Positions 53,892 to 61,978 of a stretch of DNA of 64,000 nucleotides are shown piece after piece. Below the pieces are notes generated by a model. That model did no database searches and had not been told where the DNA came from. It saw only the letters and a list, made by a program, of their open reading frames with translations. This DNA is from Streptomyces coryli (GTDB lineage Bacteria; Actinomycetota; Actinomycetes; Streptomycetales; Streptomycetaceae): contig NZ_JAAKZV010000004.1 in assembly GCF_011044975.1 (NCBI RefSeq), positions 40,548-104,547 on the forward strand, written 5' to 3'. How positions within the stretch are numbered: the stretch's first letter is position 1; each line of letters starts with the position of its first letter. The position numbers and the translations under genes are program-made.

Positions 53892-55559
53892 GTGAGCCGG
53901 ATCCCGGAAGCCCATCCCGTACAAGCCGTGATCGAGGTCGACACCCGGCATCCGGCCGGTCGTATCGAGCGCGACATCTACGGCCATTTCCTGGAGTCGG
54001 CGTTCTTCGGGAACATCGAGGGCGGGGTCTTCGACGACGGGTCTCCGCTGTCCGACGGCGGACCCGGGGTGCGGGCCGGCTTCCGCCAGGATGTGCTGGC
54101 CCTCTGCCGCGAGCTGGGCATTCCCAACGTCCGCTGGCCCGGCGGCAACTTCACCTCCCCGTACCACTGGGAGGACGGCATCGGCGACCGCGACGCCCGG
54201 CCGCGGCGGCTGGAGCTGGCCTGGGGGAGCGAGGAGTCGAACCGCTTCGGCACCGACGAATTCCTCGCCTGGTGCGCGGACGTGGGCGCGGAGCCGTTCC
54301 TGGTGCACGGCTGCCGCAGCGTGGACGACGCGGTGCGCTGGGTCGAGTACACCAACTACGCGGGCGACACCGCCTACACCCGCCGCCGCAAGGACAACGG
54401 CCACCCGGACCCGTACCGCGTGCGCTACTGGGGCGTCGGCAACGAGCCGTACGGCCCCTGGCAGATGGGCCACCGCCCGGCGGCCGAATACGCGGCGGCG
54501 GCGCGCGAGCACGCCCGCTTCATGCGCCTGGTCGACCCGGAGATCAAGCTCGTGGCCTGCGGCAGCCCCTGGCAGCAGGAGGAGTGGACGCGCCCGGTGC
54601 TGCAGCAGACGGGCCGGCTGATCGACTATCTCTCGCTGCATCTGTACGGGGCCGCCACGCACTCGTACACAGGGCGGCATGGTGACGATGACTACGAGGC
54701 GGTGGTCGCCCAGCCGGTCTATTTCGAGCAGCGGATCGAGGAGTACGCGCATCTCGTCGCCGAGCTGTCGGCGGAGGCCGGGCTGGAGCGGCCGCCGGCG
54801 CTGGCGCTGGATGAGTGGAACATCCGCCATCTGGAGCCGGCCGAGTGGCCAGAGCCGTGCCCCGGACCCGACGGTGGCACGGGCGTGCGCGAGCTGCCGG
54901 AGGGTGCGCCGGCGGATGGAGCGCGGGGGCTACGGGTCAACCGCTACAGTCCCCGAACCCTCGCTGACGCCCTGTTCTACGCGGGTGTCTTCCACACGCT
55001 GCATCGGTCCAGCGCGCTGCCGGCGCCGGTGACGATGGCCAACACGGTGAACCTGGTGAACGCGAACGGACTGATCGTCGCCCGGCCGAACGGAGCGGTG
55101 AAGTCTGCCTCGTATCACGTGTGGGACCTGTACCAGAACCACACCGGACCGGTGGCGCTGCCGACGACGGTCGAGGGCCCGGCCCGCACCGCCGCCGTCC
55201 GCCAGGGCGACAATCGCGGACCCGGCGGCGACTTCGCCACCCGGCTCGGCGTCGTGCCGCACCTCGATGCGAGCGCCATGCTGTCCGCCGACGGCCGCCG
55301 CCTCCACGTCGCGGTCGTCAACCGCCATCGCGATGCCGCGGTGTCGGCGCGGGTCGTCCGCGACGGCGACCCGGGCGGTCTCCCGGCGGTGGCCGAGGTC
55401 CGCGACCTGGGCGTGGAGGTGGACGACATGCTGGCCGCGAACAGCCTGAGCGACCCGGACCGGGTGGCGGTGCGCCACCGACGAGCGGTGGAGACGCCGG
55501 GCGGCTGCTATGCCTTCCCGGCCCACTCGGTCACGGTGCTCGCCTTCGATCTGGACTGA
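53892..55559 (+). CDS. Cytoplasmic GH51 alpha-L-arabinofuranosidase
   Basis: Intracellular 555-aa GH51 enzyme, no signal peptide. RDIYGHFLESAFFGNIEGG and NVRWPGGNFTSPYHW are early family blocks. The acid/base Glu is in GVGNEPYG (about E185) and the nucleophile Glu in LALDEWNIRH (about E308). The C-terminal beta-sandwich ends PGGCYAFPAHSVTVLAFDL. GTG 53892 is preceded by TAGGAGAGG. It shares the operator-C region with the importer operon and would remove arabinofuranosyl (or similar) ends from imported oligosaccharides. Confidence 0.92.
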   Translation: MSRIPEAHPVQAVIEVDTRHPAGRIERDIYGHFLESAFFGNIEGGVFDDGSPLSDGGPGVRAGFRQDVLALCRELGIPNVRWPGGNFTSPYHWEDGIGDRDARPRRLELAWGSEESNRFGTDEFLAWCADVGAEPFLVHGCRSVDDAVRWVEYTNYAGDTAYTRRRKDNGHPDPYRVRYWGVGNEPYGPWQMGHRPAAEYAAAAREHARFMRLVDPEIKLVACGSPWQQEEWTRPVLQQTGRLIDYLSLHLYGAATHSYTGRHGDDDYEAVVAQPVYFEQRIEEYAHLVAELSAEAGLERPPALALDEWNIRHLEPAEWPEPCPGPDGGTGVRELPEGAPADGARGLRVNRYSPRTLADALFYAGVFHTLHRSSALPAPVTMANTVNLVNANGLIVARPNGAVKSASYHVWDLYQNHTGPVALPTTVEGPARTAAVRQGDNRGPGGDFATRLGVVPHLDASAMLSADGRRLHVAVVNRHRDAAVSARVVRDGDPGGLPAVAEVRDLGVEVDDMLAANSLSDPDRVAVRHRRAVETPGGCYAFPAHSVTVLAFDLD

Positions 55560-55566
55560 TTCACGG
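55463..55566 (+). repeat. 3' end of the GH51 gene, parent of a downstream decayed copy
   Basis: The last ~100 bp of the GH51 gene, including the stop codon and the following ATTCACGG, recurs at 57036-57122 with a 17-bp deletion and several substitutions. Confidence 0.8.
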
Positions 55567-55623
55567 GCGTTGTGCGGGGGTGTCGCGTGCGCGGGACCCC
55601 TCGCTCTCGAAGAGATCGAGCGG

Positions 55624-56058
55624 CTAGCGAGGTGCCGCGAGTACGTCCCGGAGTACGTTCTCGAGCGTGACGCGGGCCAGCTCGTGTCTCACGGTGTCCT
55701 CGATGCCCTCGTAGATGCTCTGCATTGCCGGCTGGATGCCGTGACCCACCACGCATCCCTGGTCCGGGGTGGTGCGGTGCATTGCGAACAGCGGGCCGGG
55801 TTCCACTGCCTCGTACACGTCGAGCAGGGTCATCGACTCCAGCTCGCGTGCCAGCGACCAGCCGGCGCCCACGCCCCGCCGGGACTCCACGAGCCCGGCC
55901 CTGCGCAGCTCGCCGAGCAGCCGTCTGATCACCACGGGGTTGGTGTTCGCGCTGGTCGCGATCTGCTCGGAGGTGGCGACCTCATGGCCCTGGCCCTGGT
56001 AGAGGCCGATCCAGGCCAGCGCGTGGGCGGCGATGGTCAGCCTGCTGTTGGCGCTCAT
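55624..56058 (-). CDS. Rrf2 family transcriptional regulator
   Basis: Small regulator of 144 aa. The winged HTH (LTIAAHALAWIGLYQGQGHE and VATSEQIATSANTNPVVIRR) and the VGAGWSLAR wing are typical of Rrf2/YwnA-type proteins. The three-cysteine iron-sulfur motif of IscR is absent; only one Cys (QGCVVGHG) is seen, so a redox-thiol or other effector is more likely. Strong GAGGAGG site before ATG 56058. Divergent from a short-chain dehydrogenase with two dyad sites between. Confidence 0.88.
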   Translation of the reverse strand: MSANSRLTIAAHALAWIGLYQGQGHEVATSEQIATSANTNPVVIRRLLGELRRAGLVESRRGVGAGWSLARELESMTLLDVYEAVEPGPLFAMHRTTPDQGCVVGHGIQPAMQSIYEGIEDTVRHELARVTLENVLRDVLAAPR

Positions 56059-56096
56059 GGGCTCCTCCTCTCGGCCACACGCTTCATGATACGGCA

Positions 56097-56119
56097 GTCG
56101 TAACAGTGAAGGTTGCAAC
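56097..56119. promoter_or_regulatory. Rrf2 operator 1 (23-bp dyad)
   Basis: GTCGTAAC-N7-GTTGCAAC, an imperfect palindrome repeated 28 bp further right as operator 2. It lies between the Rrf2 gene and the dehydrogenase. Confidence 0.55.
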
Positions 56120-56124
56120 CGGCT

Positions 56125-56147
56125 GTCGTAACAATTAACGTTGCGAC
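56125..56147. promoter_or_regulatory. Rrf2 operator 2 (23-bp dyad)
   Basis: GTCGTAAC-N7-GTTGCGAC; its arms pair at 7 of 8 positions. Same spacing as operator 1. Two equal dyads in one divergent promoter argue for control of both genes by the Rrf2 protein. Confidence 0.55.
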
Positions 56148-56180
56148 TGTCGGAAAGGGTCAATCAACGAGGTGAGAAGA

Positions 56181-56936
56181 ATGAGCAAGCCACTCACGGG
56201 CAAGGTCGCCCTGGTCACCGGGGGGTCGCGCGGACTGGGAGCCGCGACCGTACGGCTGCTGGCCGAGCAGGGCGCCGACGTCGCCTTCACCTACGTCAGC
56301 TCCGAAAAGCTGGCGCAGGCCGTCGTCGACGAGGTGCACGGCAAGGGAGCCAAGGCCGTCGCCTTCAAGTCCGACCAGGCGGACACGAGCCGGGCGCCGG
56401 CGCTGATCGACGACGTGGTCGCGCACTTCGGCGGCCTGGACATACTCGTCAACAACGCGGCGATCTCGGTGGAGCAGGGCCGCACGGTGGACGACCCGGA
56501 CGCCGACACCGCCGCACTGGACCGGATGCACGCCACCAACTACCTCGGCGTGATCGCCGTCATCCGGGCCGCCTCCCGAGTGCTGCGCACGGGCGGCCGC
56601 ATCATCACGGTGAGTTCCGGACTGGGCTCCCGGGTCGGCATCCCGGGCGTCGCCGACTACTCGGCGACCAAGTCAGGCGTCGAGAGGTACACCATGGGGG
56701 TCGCACGCGACCTCAGGCCCCGCGACATCACGGCCAACGTCGTGGAAGCCGGGCTGATGGACAGCGACATGCAACCGCCGGACCCCGACACCCTCAAGGC
56801 CCTGCTCAGCTCGCTGTCCCTGCAACGCATGGGACACCCCGACGAAATCGCCGCGGCGATCGCCTTCCTGGCGAGCCCCGCCGCGTCGTACGTCACGGGC
56901 GCGGTGCTGGACGCCCACGGCGGCTACAACGCCTGA
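56181..56936 (+). CDS. Short-chain dehydrogenase/reductase (classical SDR)
   Basis: NAD(P)-dependent oxidoreductase, 251 aa. Cofactor motif TGGSRGLG at about 15-22, NNAAIS structural motif, catalytic Ser in ITVSSGLGS and YxxxK as YSATK, all in place. ATG 56181 has GAGGTGAG upstream; a GTG three codons earlier is possible. Probably induced through the neighbouring Rrf2 regulator. Substrate unknown. Confidence 0.9.
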   Translation: MSKPLTGKVALVTGGSRGLGAATVRLLAEQGADVAFTYVSSEKLAQAVVDEVHGKGAKAVAFKSDQADTSRAPALIDDVVAHFGGLDILVNNAAISVEQGRTVDDPDADTAALDRMHATNYLGVIAVIRAASRVLRTGGRIITVSSGLGSRVGIPGVADYSATKSGVERYTMGVARDLRPRDITANVVEAGLMDSDMQPPDPDTLKALLSSLSLQRMGHPDEIAAAIAFLASPAASYVTGAVLDAHGGYNA

Positions 56937-57035
56937 ACCCGAACCCCTGCCGCGTAGACGCGCCTCAAGAAGCCCGGATCGTGATCGTGTTACGAGCCCA
57001 AAGGCAGTCATGTCCACAACCCGATGGCTCGTCCT

Positions 57036-57122
57036 GGTGGCGGTGCGCCACGCCGGGCGGCTGCTACGCCTTTCCGGTCCACTCGGTCACGGTGCTCGTC
57101 TTTGATCTGAACTGAATCACGG
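57036..57122 (+). pseudogene. Decayed duplicate of the GH51 C-terminus
   Basis: The frame reads PGGCYAFPVHSVTVLVFDLN and stops at 57115. It matches the end of the GH51 enzyme (PGGCYAFPAHSVTVLAFDLD) and its flanking bases. A 17-bp deletion separates the preceding GGTGGCGGTGCGCCAC match from the rest. The 56937-57035 stretch before it shows no other gene. Confidence 0.75.
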
Positions 57123-57218
57123 TGCCTTCGCTGCCGGATGGCGCACTATGGATCACAGGGGGCGATACCGCCTCAGCACGTGCGTCGCCGCATCGGGCGG
57201 CGAGGTGGAGGAGGAACG

Positions 57219-58184
57219 GTGGACGGGTGGCAGACGAAGGTAGCCGAGCAGATGCGGGAGGCGGTGCATGCGCTGCTTTCCGTGCTGGAGCCCGAGCAGG
57301 TGCGTGAGTTGTGTGCGGGGCCCGCCCGGCTGGATGCGCCTGGGCTGCGGGAGTGGACGTATCTGCCGGGGCCGCGGCCCGGGTTGCCCACCGAGGGGCT
57401 CGGTAGTCGGCAGCGTGAGGCTGTTGATGCGCTGCTGGCCGCGGCGCACAGCGCGCCGGGGGCGGAGCTGGCGCGCGGGGCGATCGAGGTGGAGAGGCAC
57501 CGTCGCGCCATGGCCGGTGGCACGGGGGGCGACCGGTACTGGGTGCGGCTTCTGGGCGACCCGGATGGCGACGGTCCCTGGGCGTGGCGGATGAACGGCC
57601 ATCACCTCGCCGTCCATGTCGTGGTCACGGCGGCCGGGATTCGGGTGACGCCGCACTTCATCGGTGCGGAGCCGGCCCGTATCGCGGAGGGGCCGCAGGC
57701 CGGCCGCCGGCTGCTGGGGCCGGAGGAGGACCTGGCCCGGGAGCTGGTCACGGATCTGGACGCCGGGCGGCGGACGACGGCGGTCTTCGCCGCCGCGCCG
57801 CCGGACGACATCCTGACCCGCGCGGACCCCTTCGCCGATCCTGACCTGCTGCCGGCCGGCCTGCGATACGGCGACATGGCCCCCGGTCAGCAGCGGCTGC
57901 TCGAGCGCCTGGTGCGCCGCTACCTCGACCGCGCGCCTGAGGCGTACGCGGAGGAGTGCTGGTCCGACACCGTGGCGCGTGGCCTGGACGCCCTCTCCTT
58001 CGCCTGGGCCGGCGGCCTCGCACCCGGCGACCGGCACTACTACTGCGTCCGGGCTCCGGACTTCCTCATCGAGTACGACAACACCCAGGACAACGGCAAC
58101 CACGCCCACTCGGTCTGGCGCCACCTCCGCCACGACTGGGGCGCCGATCTGCTCCGCGCGCACTACACGGAGCAGCACGGATAG
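57219..58184 (+). CDS. DUF3500-like protein of unknown function
   Basis: Predicted soluble 321-aa protein. Its layout (SRQREAVDALLAAA early, then GDRYWVRLLGD, WAWRMNGHHLAVHVVV, HFIGAEPARI, and C-terminal YDNTQDNGNHAHSVWRHLRHDWG) resembles the DUF3500 family, which has no assigned biochemical function. GTG 57219 is selected for the GGAGGAGGAAC just upstream. No signal peptide or membrane helix. The gene is followed 42 bp later by a SnoaL-like gene. Confidence 0.75.
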   Translation: MDGWQTKVAEQMREAVHALLSVLEPEQVRELCAGPARLDAPGLREWTYLPGPRPGLPTEGLGSRQREAVDALLAAAHSAPGAELARGAIEVERHRRAMAGGTGGDRYWVRLLGDPDGDGPWAWRMNGHHLAVHVVVTAAGIRVTPHFIGAEPARIAEGPQAGRRLLGPEEDLARELVTDLDAGRRTTAVFAAAPPDDILTRADPFADPDLLPAGLRYGDMAPGQQRLLERLVRRYLDRAPEAYAEECWSDTVARGLDALSFAWAGGLAPGDRHYYCVRAPDFLIEYDNTQDNGNHAHSVWRHLRHDWGADLLRAHYTEQHG

Positions 58185-58226
58185 AGCTGTGACGAGCGCA
58201 CGCGCGACGGCTGATATTACTGGGGC

Positions 58227-58604
58227 ATGCAGGAAGAGACGGCATGCTCCGCGATCGACACGTTCATCTCCGCGTTCAACGCCTCGGACGACAGTTATGT
58301 GACTGCCCTGCTCGCCCAGGCCCTGACCTCGGACGTGGTCTTCTGGGGGCCGTTGGGTCGCAGTGAGGGAATCGCGGCGGTCGAGCGGTTCGTGCTGGAC
58401 ATCCGGCACCACCCGGCGGGGACCGGCACGATGGTGCGCTGCTCAGCGGTGGACATGCCTGACGAGTGGGCCCGGTACCAGTGGGTCTTCACCACGCCGG
58501 ATGGAGGCCCCCGCTTGGCGGGAACGGACGTCGTCCATCTGCGGCGGAGCCTCATCGACCAGGTCATCGTCTTTGCGGGAGAGATCGAGCCGTCCGCCTC
58601 CTGA
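58227..58604 (+). CDS. SnoaL-like / NTF2-fold protein
   Basis: Small 125-aa protein with the cone-shaped NTF2/SnoaL pattern: an N-terminal helix pair (AIDTFISAFNASDDSYVTAL), VFWGPLGRSEGIAAVERFV and a C-terminal strand series. Members include cyclases, isomerases and stress-type proteins; nothing nearby fixes a role. Confidence 0.65.
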   Translation: MQEETACSAIDTFISAFNASDDSYVTALLAQALTSDVVFWGPLGRSEGIAAVERFVLDIRHHPAGTGTMVRCSAVDMPDEWARYQWVFTTPDGGPRLAGTDVVHLRRSLIDQVIVFAGEIEPSAS

Positions 58605-58631
58605 GTCGTCCGACCACCAACCCGATCGCCG

Positions 58632-58645
58632 CCCGCCTTCGCGGG
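58632..58645. terminator. Short hairpin between converging genes
   Basis: CCCGC-CTTC-GCGGG, a tight stem with a four-base loop, lies between the SnoaL-like stop (58604) and the LysR stop (58646). It would work as a weak bidirectional terminator. Confidence 0.45.
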
Positions 58646-59572
58646 TCAGGCCGGATCGTGGTCTTCGGCCGCATGTCCTGGGGTGATCCGGCAAAGGGTT
58701 TCGCCGAACTTCCGCACCCGCGCGGTGTAGCCGTCGCACCGCCACATCAGGCCGTAGTCGAGAGGTGGTGCGTCGCGGAGCGGGACGTAGGTGAGGCTGG
58801 GGCGGGCGTAGTAGCGGGCGGCGCGCAGTGACGCGATGGAGACGCCCTGGCCGGAGGCGACGAGTGAGGGCACCTCCATCCAGTATCTGAAGGCGGGGCC
58901 CTGGGGGATGGGTCTGCCCTGCGGTGTCTTGCGGGGCCAGATGTAATCGGTCCAGTACGCCGGGCTGTCGCCGGTGACGGCGATCAGCGGGGCGTGGGCC
59001 AGGTCTTCCTGGCAGACCGATTCCTGCCGGGCGAAGGGATGGTCCGCGGGCACCATCAGAGCCCGGGGCTCGGAGAAGATCACCGGTCCGGCCACCAGGT
59101 CCGGCTCCTCCATCGGGAACTCGGTGAGCTGCAGGTCCAGCTCGCCGGCACGGAGCGGGCCGAACGTGTCGCAGAGCGGGACCTCCTGGATCTCGACCAG
59201 ACAGCCGGGATGCGTGCGCCGGAAGGACTCCGCGGTCCTGAGCACCGCGTCACTCGCCCACGCCGAGGAGAAGCCCACGCGCAGCGTCCCGGTCACGCCC
59301 TTGCCCACCGCCAGCGCCTTCCCGACGGCCTCCTGGATCTGCTGGTGGGCCGGGGCCAGACCGTCGTACAGCTGCTGCCCGGCGGGGGTCAGGATGACCT
59401 TGCGGCTGGTACGGGTGAACAGCGGGACGCCCAGGCGGCGTTCGAGACGGCCGACGATCTGACTCACGCGCCCCTGGGCCAGCCCGAGCCGCTCGGTGGC
59501 GCGCCGGAAGTGCAGCTCCTCGGCCACGGCCAGGAACGCCTCGATCTCATGCCGCTCCAGCACCGGTGTCAC
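58646..59572 (-). CDS. LysR family transcriptional regulator
   Basis: Regulator of 308 aa: an N-terminal winged HTH (LAVAEELHFRRATERLGLAQ and GRVSQIVGRLERRLGVPLF, about 14-52) and a type-2 periplasmic-binding effector domain. The start is GTG 59572. Divergent from the deacetylase-MFS-SGNH operon across 95 bp that contain a dyad, so it is the likely regulator of that operon. Confidence 0.9.
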   Translation of the reverse strand: MTPVLERHEIEAFLAVAEELHFRRATERLGLAQGRVSQIVGRLERRLGVPLFTRTSRKVILTPAGQQLYDGLAPAHQQIQEAVGKALAVGKGVTGTLRVGFSSAWASDAVLRTAESFRRTHPGCLVEIQEVPLCDTFGPLRAGELDLQLTEFPMEEPDLVAGPVIFSEPRALMVPADHPFARQESVCQEDLAHAPLIAVTGDSPAYWTDYIWPRKTPQGRPIPQGPAFRYWMEVPSLVASGQGVSIASLRAARYYARPSLTYVPLRDAPPLDYGLMWRCDGYTARVRKFGETLCRITPGHAAEDHDPA

Positions 59573-59608
59573 CCCCGCCCCCGGAAACCGAACTGGTGAG
59601 CTTCGCGC

Positions 59609-59630
59609 ACCGATCGTAGAGCAGATCGGT
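59609..59630. promoter_or_regulatory. Candidate LysR box, ACCGATC-N8-GATCGGT
   Basis: Perfect 7-bp inverted repeat in the LysR/deacetylase divergent region, close to the ATC-N9-GAT style of LysR sites (here N8). Confidence 0.5.
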
Positions 59631-59667
59631 CTCGTTCCGGGAAGATCCCGTGCGCAGCATGTGAGGC

Positions 59668-60552
59668 ATGCCGTCAGACAACGAGCTCTACGACTACAGC
59701 CCGATCACTGAGCGGGCGCCCTTCAGCTGGCCAGGCGACGCCCGGGTGGCGTTCTATGTGGGGCTGAACATCGAGCACTTCCGGCTCGGCACGCCCTCGA
59801 CCAGCCTGAACGAGGCGACGGCCGCCCTCGTGCCGGACCCGCTGAACCACGGTTGGCGCGAATACGGCGTCCGGGTCGGCATCTGGCGGGTGATGCAGGC
59901 CCTGGACCGGCATGGCGTACGCGCCAGCGCGCTGCTCAACTCCGCTGTCTGCGAGCACTATCCGCAGATCATCGAGGCCGGCCTGGCCCGCGACTGGGCC
60001 TGGCTCGCGCACGGCCGCGACAACTCCACACTGCAGGCCGGGATGGCCGAGGACGACGAACGCGCCTACCTGACCGACGTCGTCGAGACGATCGAGAAGG
60101 CCACCGGGCGACGCCCGCGCGGCTGGCTCGGCCCGGCGCTCACCGAGACGTTCCGGACGCCCGCGCTGCTCGCCGAGCTCGGCCTCGAGTACGTGCTCGA
60201 CTGGACCAACGACGACCAGCCGTACCCGCTGAACGTCCCCGGGATGCTGAGCGTGCCGTACTCGGTCGAGCTCAACGACCTCGGCCTGTTCACGATGCAC
60301 GGCATGACAGGACCCGACTTCGTGCAGCTGGTAAAGGACCAGGTCGATCAGCTGTACGCCGACTCGGCGGTCAGCGGCCGGGTGCTGGCGCTGGCCCTGC
60401 ATCCGTTCGTCATCGGCCAGCCGTTCCGGACCAAGTACCTCGAGCAGGCGCTGGATTACGTCACGAACCACCCCGGCGTGTGGTCGGCCACGAGCGACGA
60501 GATCGTCGAGCACTACCTCCGCATCAACTCTCACAGGAGACCCACCACATGA
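59668..60552 (+). CDS. Polysaccharide deacetylase family protein (PuuE/allantoinase-like)
   Basis: Predicted 294-aa NodB-fold hydrolase, no signal peptide. Family traits: ARVAFYVGLNIEHFRLG at the start, SALLNSAVCEHYPQI, GRRPRGWLGPALTET and LALHPFVIGQPFR with the late His. Closest in style to cofactor-light allantoinase PuuE-type members rather than exported chitin deacetylases. The stop overlaps the start of the MFS gene (ATGA). Substrate unknown. Confidence 0.8.
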   Translation: MPSDNELYDYSPITERAPFSWPGDARVAFYVGLNIEHFRLGTPSTSLNEATAALVPDPLNHGWREYGVRVGIWRVMQALDRHGVRASALLNSAVCEHYPQIIEAGLARDWAWLAHGRDNSTLQAGMAEDDERAYLTDVVETIEKATGRRPRGWLGPALTETFRTPALLAELGLEYVLDWTNDDQPYPLNVPGMLSVPYSVELNDLGLFTMHGMTGPDFVQLVKDQVDQLYADSAVSGRVLALALHPFVIGQPFRTKYLEQALDYVTNHPGVWSATSDEIVEHYLRINSHRRPTT

Positions 60553-61970
60553 CTGATACGGCGATCCCCGACGGGATCAAGCAGGGCCCCGGCGAAGTCT
60601 CGCCCCAGGCCGCCATCAGGACCACCGTGCTGCTGTGCGCGGCCGCCTTCATGACCATGCTGGACCTGTTCATCGTGAACGTGGCGTTCGAATCGATCGG
60701 CGAGACCTACTCCGGAGCCTCGCTGGCCGGGCTCAGCTGGGTGCTCAACGCCTACATCGTCGTATACGCCGCGTGCCTCATACCGGCGGGTAGCCTCTCC
60801 GACCGCTACGGACGTAAGCAGGGATTCCTGGTCGGTCTCGGCCTTTTCACGGTCGCCAGCATCGGCTGTGCGGCAGCACCCACCCTGGAGGTCCTGATCG
60901 TCTCCCGGGTCGCCCAAGCGGCCGGCGCGGCGATTCTGACCCCGGCAAGTCTCGGGCTGATCCTCAGCGTGCTGCCCGTGTCGCGACGTGCGGGCGCGGT
61001 GAAGATCTGGGCTACGAGTTCGTCCTTCGCGGGCGCGCTCGGGCCGGTGGTCGGAGGTCTGCTGGCCGAGAGTTCGTGGCGGTGGGCGTTCCTGCTCAAC
61101 CTGCCCATCGGCGTGATCGCGTATCTGATGGCCGTACGACTGATCCCCAAGGGCGCGCCGGCCTCGCACACGCGGGTTCCCGACGCAGTGGGCGCGGTCG
61201 CCATTGCGGTCGCGATCGGCGCGCTGTCGCTGGGCCTGGTGCGGGCCGAGGACTGGGGATGGGGTTCGGCGCAGATGTTGTCGACCGCCGTGATCGTCGT
61301 GGGCGCCCTGGCGGTGCTGATCCACCGCGTCCGTACCCACCCGGCCCCGGTCGTGTCCCCGCGACTGTTCCGCGTGCCCAGCTTCACCGTCGCGAACGTC
61401 ACGACCCTGATCTTCACCGGGGCCTTCGGCGCCGTCTTCCTGGGCGTGTCCCTGTGGCTCGAGACCGCCGCCGACTACGGCCCGCTACGAGCCGGACTGG
61501 CGCTGGTCCCCGGCCCGTTGGCCGTGCCGGTCTTCGCGACGCTCACGCAGCGCTGGGCCAAGAACGTGCCGCCCAGGTTCGTCGTCTCCGCCGGCCTCGC
61601 CATCTTCGCGCTCGGCTCGCTGCTCCTGGCCACCCAGGGCGGAGCGCACTACGCCACCGACATTCTCCCCGGCTGGATCGTCATCGGCGTGGGGATCGGC
61701 ATCGCCATGCCCACCCTCATCGGCACTGCCACCGCCGACCTCGCCCCGGCGGAGGCCGCCACGGGCAGCGCGGTCGTCAACACGGCCCGCCAAGCGGGCT
61801 ACGCCCTGGGCGTTGCCGGCCTGGTGGCGATCCTGGGCAGCCAGGACCGCCTGCACACCGGTGACACCTTCCAGAACGGCTGGATCTTCGTCACCGCGCT
61901 GGTCCTCGTCAGCGCGGCGACCGCACTCCGGATCCGCCCGCAGCAGAGCCACCGGACCGAGGACGAGTGA
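60549..61970 (+). CDS. MFS transporter, DHA2 (14-helix drug:H+ antiporter) family
   Basis: Membrane protein of 473 aa. Motif A is GSLSDRYGRKQGF, motif D is in LDLFIVNVAFESI, motif C-like glycine run in SFAGALGPVVGGLL; 13-14 helices can be counted. Exporters of this family expel drugs or metabolites. It is coupled to the deacetylase gene and overlaps or abuts the SGNH hydrolase, suggesting one pathway. Confidence 0.9.
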   Translation: MTDTAIPDGIKQGPGEVSPQAAIRTTVLLCAAAFMTMLDLFIVNVAFESIGETYSGASLAGLSWVLNAYIVVYAACLIPAGSLSDRYGRKQGFLVGLGLFTVASIGCAAAPTLEVLIVSRVAQAAGAAILTPASLGLILSVLPVSRRAGAVKIWATSSSFAGALGPVVGGLLAESSWRWAFLLNLPIGVIAYLMAVRLIPKGAPASHTRVPDAVGAVAIAVAIGALSLGLVRAEDWGWGSAQMLSTAVIVVGALAVLIHRVRTHPAPVVSPRLFRVPSFTVANVTTLIFTGAFGAVFLGVSLWLETAADYGPLRAGLALVPGPLAVPVFATLTQRWAKNVPPRFVVSAGLAIFALGSLLLATQGGAHYATDILPGWIVIGVGIGIAMPTLIGTATADLAPAEAATGSAVVNTARQAGYALGVAGLVAILGSQDRLHTGDTFQNGWIFVTALVLVSAATALRIRPQQSHRTEDE

Positions 61971-61978
61971 AGGAAGCG

